From: Fructobacillus evanidus
GTDB taxonomy: Bacteria > Bacillota > Bacilli > Lactobacillales > Lactobacillaceae
NCBI RefSeq assembly: GCF_963580165.1
Contig: NZ_CAUZLM010000002.1
Coordinates: 1 to 64,000 of the forward strand
Reading direction: 5' to 3'
Length of the DNA: 64,000 bases
Shown here one piece after another: positions 17,701 through 25,862 of the stretch (position 1 is its first letter; each line of letters starts with the position of its first letter). The translations under genes and the position numbers were made by a program. The notes beneath the pieces are model-generated. The model saw nothing but the letters and a program-made list of their open reading frames with translations. It was not told the DNA's origin and did no database searches.

Positions 17701-18366
17701 GCCTGTAAACCCTTCGAGGTAGATGACAGTATTACTTAAGTCCAAGTTCTCGCTTTGCTCAACAAAATAAGGCAGGGCCTCTTGAGCCAACAAATAGCGT
17801 TCTGCCAAGGCCTCGTTGAAGGCATCCGCTACGACTGCTAAATCGCGGAGCTTCTGGCTTAGGGTCTTGGTCTGTAATGGATTTTTTTGTCCACTTTCCT
17901 GGACCTGGTCCAAAATAGCCAGTAAGTCCTGGGGACTGATTTCTGCACCACGTAATTCAGCTAACTGGCTAACCAAATTTTGTACAAAACCTTTCTTGGC
18001 CTGCATTCGGGCAAAGGTTGGCAAGAGGCTAGCATTTTCTTTTAAAATTTGGGAAACCAACACGAAGAGCCCGGCCTCTCCCAACACGGGTGGTTGGACC
18101 TTTCCTTCAGCCTGTAAGAAACGCCAGGCTAACCGAGTCAACGAATAAACCTGAACCTGCGATTGAGCAAAAACTTGGTCTGCCGCATAGCCCTGAGCCC
18201 GGGCCAACCGCTTTAAGACGTCAACTTCAGCATCAAACTTCACGTGATTGGGCACCACGTAGTAAATATCACGCCGGTCCTCATGGACCAGCTGGTTGTG
18301 GATTTGTTCAACCAGTTGTTGCCGGCTGTCTACTTCACCCGGTGTTAATAAAATGGTAACCGCCAT
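14779..18366 (-). CDS. addB: ATP-dependent nuclease subunit B (AddB/RexB), cysteine-free type
   Basis: Second subunit of the AddAB/RexAB helicase-nuclease, 1195 residues. The C-terminal nuclease domain has LVDYKTSGK near residue 990 followed by GLQLQLLTYWQAV. I find no cysteine in the whole translation. Where Bacillus AddB has its clustered iron-sulfur cysteines near the C-terminus, this protein reads SALQYSAYKDIMRFD. It therefore belongs to the RexB type without an Fe-S cluster, known from streptococci and lactococci. The N-terminus also lacks a Walker A. The start has AGGGGAT upstream. It precedes addA with an 8-nt overlap (ATGGCTAG). Confidence 0.93.
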   Translation of the reverse strand: MAVTILLTPGEVDSRQQLVEQIHNQLVHEDRRDIYYVVPNHVKFDAEVDVLKRLARAQGYAADQVFAQSQVQVYSLTRLAWRFLQAEGKVQPPVLGEAGLFVLVSQILKENASLLPTFARMQAKKGFVQNLVSQLAELRGAEISPQDLLAILDQVQESGQKNPLQTKTLSQKLRDLAVVADAFNEALAERYLLAQEALPYFVEQSENLDLSNTVIYLEGFTGFTAGEWSVVNFLIEKTDLTLAILGDKDQLTTFESGDVYAKPLTTALTIIKRARYKEIDITVLDGRQNQPFEDISAPNDKKQPATDSKQKNKTTKEILLPAWAKLGSYQEPKGQQIEPNLQAFVADNTVTELEEVARRIRQDLQDQPDLRLRDILVLARDLGPYSKHLPAVMNQFDLAYFLDNDIKMGNHPLVELVTKLLGPVNQAFYPENILTILKTGFLRPSQDGQLISDDIYFETVAYLDNYLAGHRPSARKWHDRQAQFILFEDNGEPDRPGFDQDQRVNRRLNLLKGFVVEALDAMNQGLKQAKTLSDGARFLMAYLDQFQVKKAIINHRDALVEAGDLVKAQQVMEVWQLFINILDQVVQVAGDQDFDRQVFLAALQSGFAGGKFTGIPNQLDQLTISEAGIVQSQKYRVLYFIGGTRSALPAQVKNKTVLTDQDRLLVQPALAEQETPRYLRQTAAAQMAEENLVFYGALQAASSKVVLSYPLLNQEGKQNEMSPYYSRLLNFFLVPVQPVAGQAKNLVDLTAHYLGTPAATLSQLAKMTDLAGQETDFQAVRDALADAGLDGQVDRVLSSRHYQNQARILTPALAKELFQRPLRVSISQIEAFYRNPYEYFLKYGLRLQERPSAELDAASTGIIYHDLFEKAVGNLIEKKETLRDLTPAEIKTVVQDELARLVQEPQFAELNEDGQGKTVAQYLDQVAQELLKQLTQAAQTNQSAPDRVETLFGFPQGDLMALSLGEGNREVIVRGKIDRLDRQDPAGDFATLVDYKTSGKTFSYRDAANGLQLQLLTYWQAVQENAKQLGIQSVGGAFFAPIQQEVIPLAKFRGDVDELLAGKATSQSFQYRGLALDNPDYLDELERLAPKEKARYYQLTMSKDGQPTATSETIADADFALLAKKNQELLQEAAEKIQAGQFPIRPVESALQYSAYKDIMRFDKVLGDRYQVPKYTGRKKEVIKQLQAEEDGENG

Positions 18367-18403
18367 GTCATCCCCTAGTCTTTTTTAGTTATATTTATTA
18401 TAC

Positions 18404-18428
18404 AAAAAAAGAACACGTTTCCGTGTCC
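18404..18428 (-). terminator. Rho-independent terminator after the DUF402 gene
   Basis: GGACACG-GAAA-CGTGTTC stem followed by seven T on the minus strand. The addB -10 (TATAAT, 18397-18402) lies immediately beyond it. Confidence 0.9.
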
Positions 18429-18439
18429 TTCTAACTTAG

Positions 18440-19009
18440 TCAACGACGATCTTTTAACCGCTGTTGCATCAAATATTGGTAACGAGAATACCAAACATCA
18501 ACGTACCCCTGCGAAAAAGGCCCTTTTTCGTTATTAATCCAGTCAACCAAAATCTTAACGTGTGCCTTTAAAATTTGATCAACTTCTTTAGGGTAATGCC
18601 ATTGTTTACTGTGGGCCGCATACTCATCCGCATCTAAGAGATGTTTTTCCCCATCCGGGAAAACCTTAACGTCCAAATCATAATCGATATACTTGAGCGC
18701 TTCTTTATCCAAAGTGTATGGTGAGGCTAAGTTACAGTAGTAAGATATCCCGTTATCGCGAATCATCGCGACGATGTTAAACCAGTACTTCTTATGGAAG
18801 TACAAGATAGCCGGTTCGCGAGTCACCCAGCGCCGACCGTTATCTTCTGTCACCAAAGTATGGTCATTTAGACCAATAATGGCATTCTCACTGGTTTTCA
18901 ACACCATCGTGTCACGCCAGGTTCGATGCAGCGAGCCGTCATGCTTATAGCTTTTGATCGTGATGACATCCCCTTCGCGCGGTCCGCGACTTGGCTTATC
19001 AACAATCAT
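18440..19009 (-). CDS. DUF402 nucleoside di/triphosphate phosphatase (NtdP/YgaC family)
   Basis: The 189-residue cytosolic protein aligns by eye with the DUF402 YgaC/NtdP family: GDVITIKSYKHDGSLHRTW, VTREPAILYFHKKYWFN, YYCNLASPYTLD, and KYIDYDLDVKVFPDG. Members hydrolyse nucleoside tri- and diphosphates with a metal ion; the Asp/Glu cluster in IDYDLDVKVFPDG is the likely metal site. GTGGGAC before the ATG serves as ribosome site. It is a single gene with its own terminator, downstream of recX, an arrangement common in lactic acid bacteria. Confidence 0.85.
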   Translation of the reverse strand: MIVDKPSRGPREGDVITIKSYKHDGSLHRTWRDTMVLKTSENAIIGLNDHTLVTEDNGRRWVTREPAILYFHKKYWFNIVAMIRDNGISYYCNLASPYTLDKEALKYIDYDLDVKVFPDGEKHLLDADEYAAHSKQWHYPKEVDQILKAHVKILVDWINNEKGPFSQGYVDVWYSRYQYLMQQRLKDRR

Positions 19010-19109
19010 GCTCGTCCCACTTTTCTGACAAAAATTCCTTTTCGATTATACCATAATTTTAAAATCAGTTGGCTAATATAGTCAATTTTCTTCAGAAAAG
19101 ACGGACATC

Positions 19110-19230
19110 AAAGGAGCACAGCTGGGCCAGTCATCCCTCTTCAAAGATCAATTAAAACGCAGGACAGCTGGTTCTCTTAAAATCAATCAAAGGAACAAAG
19201 CTGGTTAATCATCTCTCTTCAAAATCAATT
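19110..19230. repeat. Decayed direct repeats derived from the 3' end of recX
   Basis: Three related units: 19110-19153, a shortened one at 19161-19187, and 19189-19230. The last unit contains the true end of recX (codons for IDFEER and its TGA). The first unit keeps the same bases with substitutions and an early stop (ID-L-stop), so it reads as a dead copy of the recX tail. This suggests slippage or duplication at the gene end. Confidence 0.65.
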
Positions 19231-20009
19231 GTTTCCAGGGCCTGATCAATGACCTCACCGCGGTACCCCTTAGCATAGAGGCCTTGTTTCACCTTATAGA
19301 ATCGATCTTTTGCAGCCAGACGTTGGTGATGGCGAGCGATCTTTTCGGCCTGCTTATTAGCATTTTCTTGCTCATCGTCGTCATCGTTTGCGATATCCAA
19401 GTCGTTGATGACCTGGCTGGCCAAGTCATAGGAAAAGCCCTTTTGCACCAAAGCTTGTGCGACCTTTTGTTGGCGAATCACCGTTGAATCCCGTCGATGG
19501 GTCCGTGCTAATTTTTCTGCCATCTTTGTAGCAACGAGGACCTGGTCTTCTTCTGCAAAACCTAAGATGGCGTTTTCGATAATTTCTTCTTGGACCCCGG
19601 CCTGCTTCAAGTCCTGCGCAATCCCCCTGGGTCCCTTGGGATTAAAAACCTGTTTCGTGGCCACATAGTGTTTGGCATAAACAGCATCATCTAACAGGCC
19701 CTGCTGGCGCAAATGGCTGATGACCTGGTCAATGGCATCTTCTTCCACCTTCTTTTGCTTCAGGCGGTCTTTAACCTGACGAACGGTGCGCAAGGCGGGA
19801 CTCAAATAGTTCAGCGCAATTTTAAGACCCTGATCAACCTTCTCCGCCTGCTTTAGCTCTTCAATCATGGCGTCATCGAGTTGGCGGCCCTTCAAGAGGC
19901 CAAATTTTGCCAAAACGTTTTCGGACAGTCCAAATGCAAAGTGTCCGTCCAATTCGATATTATAGCGGCCATCCCGCTTTTGTGTCGCAATTTTCGTGAT
20001 TGTTTTCAT
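19209..20009 (-). CDS. recX: Regulatory protein RecX
   Basis: RecX modulates the RecA filament. The 266-residue, helix-rich protein has the expected three-helix repeats: ALNYLSPALRTVRQVKDRL, HLRQQGLLDDAVYAKHYV and KGPRGIAQDLKQAGV, a strong RecX signature. The charged Asp/Glu-rich stretch near 205-225 is a linker before the last repeat. The 3' end lies inside a set of decayed direct repeats. It is transcribed toward the DUF402 gene, with about 200 nt between them. Confidence 0.93.
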   Translation of the reverse strand: MKTITKIATQKRDGRYNIELDGHFAFGLSENVLAKFGLLKGRQLDDAMIEELKQAEKVDQGLKIALNYLSPALRTVRQVKDRLKQKKVEEDAIDQVISHLRQQGLLDDAVYAKHYVATKQVFNPKGPRGIAQDLKQAGVQEEIIENAILGFAEEDQVLVATKMAEKLARTHRRDSTVIRQQKVAQALVQKGFSYDLASQVINDLDIANDDDDEQENANKQAEKIARHHQRLAAKDRFYKVKQGLYAKGYRGEVIDQALETIDFEER

Positions 20010-20225
20010 AGGCCTATTTTACGAATTTTCAGCTAAAAACGCCAGTCATGGAGAACCAACGGCCGACAAGACATTATTGTTCAGATTAAGTTCACAGTAA
20101 AGTTTTTTCAGCTAATTTGTATTAGAAAACATTTAAATAAATTAGAATGAATCTTATCTATGGTTTTTTTGAAAAAAGAGCGGTACAATGAAAAAAGTAA
20201 AATTAGGAAATGAGGAATTACTACA

Positions 20226-21185
20226 ATGCCAATTAATCCGAAAGTCGCCCAAGATGTCTGGAAAGACATTGGACAAAGCGTCCAGTTTACAGTATTGAAA
20301 TTTAAGGACTTGCCACAAGCCGACCTGCATGATGCCATCGTCGATTTTGCGGACCGGTCACAAGCCATCATTCGTTCGCTAAGAATCCGCGATGGTCAAA
20401 ATGATGGTTCGCCCTCAACTTTGAAGGTTGCCATTGGCTTTTCCAATCATGCTTGGGAACTACTCTTTCCAAAGTCTGCCAAGCCAAAGGAACTTGAAAC
20501 CTTTGCCGGCATGAAGGGGCCCAAATATGGCATGCCTGCCACGGAAGGTGACATTTTCTTCCATATTCGTGCCAATAACCAAGCCATTGTTGTCGAAGCT
20601 CAAACCCAATTCATGAAGTTCTTAAAGGACTTTACAGAAGTCGTTGATTCGACCCAGGGATTCCGCTACTTTGAAGGTCGCGCTATTATCGGCTTCATTG
20701 ATGGCACCGAAGCACCCGCACCGGAAGATTCTGCTGACTACGCCCTGATTGGTGATGAGGATGCTGCCTTTGAGAATGGCTCATACGCCTTTGCTCAAAA
20801 GTGGCGCCACAACATGGACTTCTGGAACAAAATGAAGACCGAACACCAAGAAAAGGCTGTTGGACGCGAAAAGTTTTCTGATTTAGAATTAGAAGACGAC
20901 GAAAAGTATGAAAATGCCCACAACGTCGCTTCTAAGTACGAGCCAAATGGCGTTGAGCAGAAGATTATCCGCATGAACGTGCCATACTCTGACCCCGCCA
21001 CCGGAAACACCGGAACCTACTTCATGGGTTACGCCCGCCATTGGGAAGTCACCAAGGGCATGTTGCAAAACATGGTTGATAAGTCCGACTTCCTGTTGAC
21101 CTTCTCAGAACTTTTGTCCGGTCAACTTTTCTTCATCCCATCCCGCGATACATTAGCACAAATTGCCGATGGCGACTTTGACTAA
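20226..21185 (+). CDS. DyP-type heme peroxidase
   Basis: The 319-residue protein matches the dye-decolorising peroxidase family (YfeX-like). It has GFIDGTE near residues 156-162, carrying the distal Asp, a His in AHNVAS that is the likely proximal heme ligand, then IIRMNVPYSDP and TYFMGYAR typical of the C-terminal lobe. No signal peptide, so it is cytoplasmic unless packed in an encapsulin; no encapsulin gene is nearby. GAGGAAT lies 9 nt upstream of the ATG, and a TACAAT box is near 20184. It is a lone plus-strand gene between recX and holA, with a terminator at its end. Lactic acid bacteria need external heme, so activity may depend on heme supply. Confidence 0.9.
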   Translation: MPINPKVAQDVWKDIGQSVQFTVLKFKDLPQADLHDAIVDFADRSQAIIRSLRIRDGQNDGSPSTLKVAIGFSNHAWELLFPKSAKPKELETFAGMKGPKYGMPATEGDIFFHIRANNQAIVVEAQTQFMKFLKDFTEVVDSTQGFRYFEGRAIIGFIDGTEAPAPEDSADYALIGDEDAAFENGSYAFAQKWRHNMDFWNKMKTEHQEKAVGREKFSDLELEDDEKYENAHNVASKYEPNGVEQKIIRMNVPYSDPATGNTGTYFMGYARHWEVTKGMLQNMVDKSDFLLTFSELLSGQLFFIPSRDTLAQIADGDFD

Positions 21186-21205
21186 AATATAACGCTAATA
21201 AATCA

Positions 21206-21240
21206 GGCCCAACACCAATTTCCATGGTGCTGGGCCTTTT
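21206..21240 (+). terminator. Rho-independent terminator of the DyP peroxidase gene, shared with holA
   Basis: GGCCCAACACCA and TGGTGCTGGGCC pair with one mismatch, followed by TTTT. It lies between convergent genes and could serve both. Confidence 0.85.
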
Positions 21241-21242
21241 AA

Positions 21243-22241
21243 TTAGCGGAAATTAACCATAAAGTTTTCAAACAGGAAGAGCGGATCAACCGTTTCGGAC
21301 TTCATCTTAATTTCCATCTGCAAAATTTGTAGGAATCCGGCCCGCACCTGTCCCAGCCGATAGTGGCGCAATGATTGTCGTGCCAGCTTTACCCGATAAG
21401 GATGAACCTTCAAAGCGGTTCCAACGGACTGGTCAGTCCCATTCGAACCAGCCACCTGCAATAACAGGCGGAATTGGCCGAGCAAAAAGGCATTCAGCCG
21501 CAACGGCGCTTCGCCATTTTTAACAAGGTCATGGTACAAATGCAACGCCTCAGCCTTTTTCTGTTTCAAAACCAAATCGGCCAAATCAAAGGCTTGCGCC
21601 GTCGATTCCTTTGGCACCAAGCCGGTTACCCCAGTCAAATCAATCGTCTTCGTCTGACTAGCATAGGCCAAAAGCTTTGGTAATTCGGCCAGGACCTTTG
21701 AATAGGAAGCCTGGGTTCTCAACAGTAACTCGGCCTCCGCTTCTGGACTGATTTCCACCTGCCGCTGGTCTAAGAACTGGTGCAGGGCCTGGCGTGTCTG
21801 GCGTTCATCCAATGCCGGCAAGTCAAGAAGCTCTGCCTGACTCAAAACGGACTTGGTGACCTTCTTGCGTTTATCCAAAGAAGCCTCATTGGCAAACAAA
21901 ACCAAGAGGTTTCCTGGTACAGGATGGTCCAATGCTTCTTGCAGAGCCTTTTCCTGGTTAGCGGTTAACTTCGATCCAGCCGTTAAAAAGATTGGATTTT
22001 CAACCAAAACCAAGCGGTGATCGCCAAAAAAAGGAGCACTTAAATAATCGTCCAGGATTGGGTCCAGGCCAACCTCGGCGAAATCATAAGTCGACTGATT
22101 CATTTCTTGCTCAGCTGGATCAATTATCGATGAGAATAATCGATGGGCCTTTTGAACCAAGGCGGGCTCGTTGCCGGTCACCAGGTACAGGCTTGGCAAC
22201 GCGCCCTGGTCAATTTGTTGTTTTACTGTTTGTAAGGTCAT
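21243..22241 (-). CDS. holA: DNA polymerase III subunit delta
   Basis: Clamp-loader subunit that opens the beta clamp, 332 residues. The start MTLQTVKQQID-GALPSLYLVTGNEP is typical (YLVTGNE replaces the P-loop of true AAA+ proteins), followed by the EMNQSTYDFAE segment and a C-terminal collar domain ending in LFLFENFMVNFR. The gene begins inside the end of comEC (32-nt overlap), an arrangement common in Firmicutes where holA follows comEC. The ribosome site is weak (AGGTAAAA). Confidence 0.93.
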   Translation of the reverse strand: MTLQTVKQQIDQGALPSLYLVTGNEPALVQKAHRLFSSIIDPAEQEMNQSTYDFAEVGLDPILDDYLSAPFFGDHRLVLVENPIFLTAGSKLTANQEKALQEALDHPVPGNLLVLFANEASLDKRKKVTKSVLSQAELLDLPALDERQTRQALHQFLDQRQVEISPEAEAELLLRTQASYSKVLAELPKLLAYASQTKTIDLTGVTGLVPKESTAQAFDLADLVLKQKKAEALHLYHDLVKNGEAPLRLNAFLLGQFRLLLQVAGSNGTDQSVGTALKVHPYRVKLARQSLRHYRLGQVRAGFLQILQMEIKMKSETVDPLFLFENFMVNFR

Positions 22242-24546
22242 TGGTGCTTTTTACCTGGAAATGTCCTTTTTTGTGATTTTCATATACATATCTTAGCATA
22301 CCTTGACGTCTAGTATCGTAGACAATCATCTTCTGCCTAGTGGCAATCTCCAGCACCTCCTGATTTGGGTGGCCGTAGCGGTTTTTTCGACCAGCAGAAA
22401 TCAGACCGTAGGTCGGCTGCCACTCGGCCATCACCGCTGGATTTGTCGCCGTCTTCGATCCATGATGGCCAAACTTAACCAAGTTAGGACGAAAATCCGG
22501 ATACTTAGCTAAAATCTTTTTCTCCCCGGCCTGGTCCAAATCACCAGCAGTAAATAAGACTAGCGGACCAACCCGACCACCAAGGGCAATCGAATCCTCA
22601 TTTTCCCCAATACCAGGTTGAAATGGGTGCAAAACACGCAATGGCAAATTAGCTGGTTGAATTTGATCAGTCACTGAAACAACCCTGGCCTTTCCCAGAT
22701 AAGGCTGAATTTTCTTCAAAAAAGCTGGCTGCCCAGCCATACCCGCCGGCAACAAGACTTGATCGACTTGAAAGGTCGTTAAAATCACTCGAGCATCCCC
22801 CAGATGGTCCTGGTCCTGGTGAGACAACGATAACGTATTAATTCGACTAATTCCATGCGCATGCAAGTAGGGTACAATCACCGTCCGTGCCTGCCCTTCC
22901 TGATTCTTCGGCCAACTCTGTTTTTCATAAGGTTTGTTTTCAGTTGCTTCTTGGCCAGAAAAACCCGTTTTTTGAAAGGAAACCTTGCCACCTGTATCAA
23001 TTAAGGTCACTGACTTATTGTACGGTTCGCGGAGTAAGGCGGCATCACCCTGACCAATATCAAAGGTGGTAAACTCCCCCGTTCTTGGAAAGTGTACTAG
23101 GGAAAATCCAGTTAAAAAGGCGAACAGCCAAGTACTGACCACCCATCGACGGCCGGTTTTCTCGGCCCCCAATAAAAACCACGGCGCAAACCCCAGTACT
23201 AATAAAATTGGCCAAGGCAATGCGCCAATAACGATTTGTCCCGGGAGGTTGCCCAACCAGTAAACAGCTTGGTCAAACATCGTTACCAGCCAATTCGCTA
23301 TCGTAACCAAGCCCGGCACCACCTGACCGAAAAAAGCAACCAACACAACGGGTAAAATCACCAACGAAAAGACTGGGATAGCGATTAAATTGGCAAGGCT
23401 TTGCCAAAGATTCCAGGTATACTGCTGAGCTACGATTAGAGGAAAGGTCAAAACCGATAAGAACAGTCCCTTTTGCCAAGTCGGCCAATAGTCGGGCAAA
23501 ATCGCTAGGGCTAGGGTCAGAAAAAACGACAGCTGCCCACCCAGGGTCAATAAAATCTGTGGGTGAACGACCAACGTCAACAACAGCGACCATGACCAGA
23601 TTTGAATCGACGCAAACCGGCGGTTAAATGCTTGTGCAAAAATCCTGCTTTCACCGGCAATAACCGCACGAACTAGAATTGGTGGGCAGGCCGTCAACCA
23701 ATAGAAGCCAATGAGGCAAAGAGCCATAATAGCCAAAGTAAGTTCCTGGTAAAGGCCGACCAATCGTCCCAGCCAACGAATGACGGTGATTAAAAAAGCA
23801 ACGTGGAAGCCCGATAACGAAAACAGATGAATTAACCCTAATTCCTGAATTTTAGGATTATCATCATACAAAGTTTGATCCTTTGAACCCAGTAGGAGCG
23901 CCAAGGCGTAGTTTCTCACTGGGTTGGGCAGTGCCTTGGCATGGTCCGACAAAATCGCATGCCAATGATGAAATTGAGCGTTCAGACGATCAAACCAGCT
24001 AGCCGCTTGATTCGAACGCAAGTCCACCTCCTGCAAGCGCACTTGGTGTGTGATTCTCTTCGTTTTAGCGAATTCCTTAAAATCAAATTGATAAAAATTA
24101 GTCGCCGACATCATTGGCGTCAAATCACCCTGGCCGGTCATCAAAGTTGGGCCAGCTAATGACCGAAATCGAGCCAAATCTTCCGGATCCTTCGCCTGGT
24201 AATAATAATAAACGCGTTCACCAGAACTTTTTAAGCGGCCAATGCCAGCAACGCGCCCCTGAGAATTAGTAGTTCGTTCGTCTGGATAGGCAAGGATTGT
24301 ATAGGATTGCCTTTTTTTCTCAGGCTGATTTGCCTGACGGTCTAATGCTTTTTGGTCGACCAAAAAATACAATAAAAAAGCCAGAGACAAGGCCAGCACG
24401 ACAATTAAGTCCCTGCCACGCGTCGTTAAAAAGGCAAGTAAACTAAAAAATAGTGCCAAACAGATAGTCAACAAATTCGGTCGGTAGACAAACAATGACA
24501 GGGCGCCTACCAACCAGGATGCCTTCAATGTTGCTTGCAGCCCCAT
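22210..24546 (-). CDS. comEC: ComEC/Rec2 DNA uptake channel
   Basis: The 778-residue polytopic membrane protein carries single-stranded DNA across the membrane during transformation. Several N-terminal helices and an OB-like region precede the Competence domain (about 200-460, with LFSLSGFHVAFLI). A metallo-beta-lactamase-like C-terminal domain starts at about 490 with FDIGQGDAALL and has SHQDQDHLGD, corresponding to the metal-binding HxDxDH-like motif. The gene looks intact, with no frameshift or stop. It follows comEA with a TAATG overlap. The comEB gene is absent here, and comEA/comEC lie behind a hairpin terminator. Confidence 0.95.
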   Translation of the reverse strand: MGLQATLKASWLVGALSLFVYRPNLLTICLALFFSLLAFLTTRGRDLIVVLALSLAFLLYFLVDQKALDRQANQPEKKRQSYTILAYPDERTTNSQGRVAGIGRLKSSGERVYYYYQAKDPEDLARFRSLAGPTLMTGQGDLTPMMSATNFYQFDFKEFAKTKRITHQVRLQEVDLRSNQAASWFDRLNAQFHHWHAILSDHAKALPNPVRNYALALLLGSKDQTLYDDNPKIQELGLIHLFSLSGFHVAFLITVIRWLGRLVGLYQELTLAIMALCLIGFYWLTACPPILVRAVIAGESRIFAQAFNRRFASIQIWSWSLLLTLVVHPQILLTLGGQLSFFLTLALAILPDYWPTWQKGLFLSVLTFPLIVAQQYTWNLWQSLANLIAIPVFSLVILPVVLVAFFGQVVPGLVTIANWLVTMFDQAVYWLGNLPGQIVIGALPWPILLVLGFAPWFLLGAEKTGRRWVVSTWLFAFLTGFSLVHFPRTGEFTTFDIGQGDAALLREPYNKSVTLIDTGGKVSFQKTGFSGQEATENKPYEKQSWPKNQEGQARTVIVPYLHAHGISRINTLSLSHQDQDHLGDARVILTTFQVDQVLLPAGMAGQPAFLKKIQPYLGKARVVSVTDQIQPANLPLRVLHPFQPGIGENEDSIALGGRVGPLVLFTAGDLDQAGEKKILAKYPDFRPNLVKFGHHGSKTATNPAVMAEWQPTYGLISAGRKNRYGHPNQEVLEIATRQKMIVYDTRRQGMLRYVYENHKKGHFQVKSTNDLTNSKTTN

Positions 24547-25268
24547 TAAACCGTCACCTGATTTTTTAATTGTTCAAAACGTTTGGGGCCGATACCGCCA
24601 ACTTCTTTCAAGTCCTCAACCGACTGAAAGCGGTGCTTTTCCTCCCGAAAAGTCACAATTTGCTCCGCCTTTTTGGGGCCAATGCCATCCAGTGCCTCCA
24701 ACTCCTTGGCGCTAGCCGTGTTTAAATTAACGAGCGTTCCCCCGCCACTTCGACCAGATTCTGAAATTGCACCTGATCGAGCGCCACCAACATTACCAGC
24801 GCCACTTGAAACTCCAACCCCTGCCAGTTGATTTGGCCCCTCTTCGCCAACTTTTTCAATATAGAGCGCCTGACCATCAACCAATAATTGAGCTAAATTA
24901 ATGCGATTACGGTCGGCTTGGTCCGTTAGGCCACCAGCCTGTTGGATAGCGTCTTGGAGGCGACTACCCGTCGGCAGGTCAACCACTCCCTGGTGGTTAA
25001 CCGCCCCCTTGAGATCAATCACCACTCGGCCACTAGCATCCGGCTTTCTCTTTTCACCTTTATCCGCTATCTTTTCCTGCTTTTCATTTACAGCAGAGGA
25101 TAGTCTTGGCACAGGGCTATCTTGCTTGGCCCCTTGCTCAGCGCCCAAGGGGTTCAATCGCCAAAACACAACAATCACCGCCAGCAAACCTAGGCCAGCC
25201 ATAAGCCAATAGCGCCAGTAGTCAATCAAACTCTCCTTCACCCAAGTCAATAATTTTTTGTACGTCAT
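24546..25268 (-). CDS. comEA: ComEA DNA-binding competence protein
   Basis: The 240-residue membrane-anchored DNA receptor has a short cytoplasmic start, one membrane helix (about 20-40), a low-complexity spacer, an SLBB domain (VVIDLKGAVNHQGVVDLPTGSRLQDAI), and a C-terminal double helix-hairpin-helix (LNTASAKELEALDGIGPKKAEQI), which binds DNA. AGGAGG sits 8 nt before the ATG at 25268; 24 further upstream codons are open but lack support. Its stop overlaps the comEC start, so the two are translated together. A strong hairpin with a T run lies 37 nt upstream. Confidence 0.93.
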   Translation of the reverse strand: MTYKKLLTWVKESLIDYWRYWLMAGLGLLAVIVVFWRLNPLGAEQGAKQDSPVPRLSSAVNEKQEKIADKGEKRKPDASGRVVIDLKGAVNHQGVVDLPTGSRLQDAIQQAGGLTDQADRNRINLAQLLVDGQALYIEKVGEEGPNQLAGVGVSSGAGNVGGARSGAISESGRSGGGTLVNLNTASAKELEALDGIGPKKAEQIVTFREEKHRFQSVEDLKEVGGIGPKRFEQLKNQVTV

Positions 25269-25304
25269 CTGCTCGACCTCCTGGCAAATCAGACGAAGTG
25301 CAAA

Positions 25305-25372
25305 CAAAAAGCCAACACGCTGATTGGTACGAATATCCAACTTTTTGAATACGTACCAACGAGCTGTCGGCT
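25305..25372 (-). terminator. Composite hairpin terminator between coaD and comEA
   Basis: AGCCGACA pairs with TGTTGGCT (one G-U), enclosing an inner TTGGTACG/CGTACCAA helix, then TTTTTGTTTG. It starts 6 nt after the coaD stop and ends 37 nt before comEA, with no obvious promoter between hairpin and comEA. It may gate expression of the competence genes. Confidence 0.7.
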
Positions 25373-25377
25373 ATTTT

Positions 25378-25854
25378 TTATTGAAAATGTTTTTGTAAGG
25401 CGGTTACCACCACCGCTGGAACGAAAGCGTCGAGCTTGTCGGCACCAAATTTAGCAATTTCTTTGACCATCGATGATGAAACATTCTGATTTTCCGGTTT
25501 GGCCAAGAGCAAGACCGTTTCCACACCAGCCAAGACAGAATTGACTTCCGCAATATCGCGTTCGTACTCGAAATCCTTGGCATTTCGCAGGCCACGAACT
25601 AGGTATTTCGCACCAATTTCGTTCATATAGTCAACCGTCAAGCCGCCAACTTGGCCAACCTGAACATTTGGCAAATCAGCTACGGCCTCTTCCACCAACT
25701 CCAGGCGCTCAGACGGCGTGAATAATCCCTGTTTATTGGTATTAATTCCCACAGCCACGACAACTTCGTCAAAAATTTCAGAAGCTCGTTGAATAATATC
25801 CAAGTGGCCGTTGGTCAACGGGTCAAAGGACCCTGGAAAGACTGCTTTTTTCAT
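25378..25854 (-). CDS. coaD: Phosphopantetheine adenylyltransferase
   Basis: Coenzyme A pathway enzyme joining ATP and 4'-phosphopantetheine to dephospho-CoA. MKKAVFPGSFDPLTNGHLDII is the classic nucleotidyltransferase start, and RGLRNAKDFEYE and SSSMVKEIAKFG are the other family motifs. About 158 residues from the ATG at 25854. A GTG four codons upstream (25866), overlapping the rsmD stop as GTGA, has AGGAAAA in front and may be the actual initiation site. The order rsmD-coaD is conserved in Firmicutes. Confidence 0.93.
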   Translation of the reverse strand: MKKAVFPGSFDPLTNGHLDIIQRASEIFDEVVVAVGINTNKQGLFTPSERLELVEEAVADLPNVQVGQVGGLTVDYMNEIGAKYLVRGLRNAKDFEYERDIAEVNSVLAGVETVLLLAKPENQNVSSSMVKEIAKFGADKLDAFVPAVVVTALQKHFQ

Positions 25855-25862
25855 TTTTCCAC

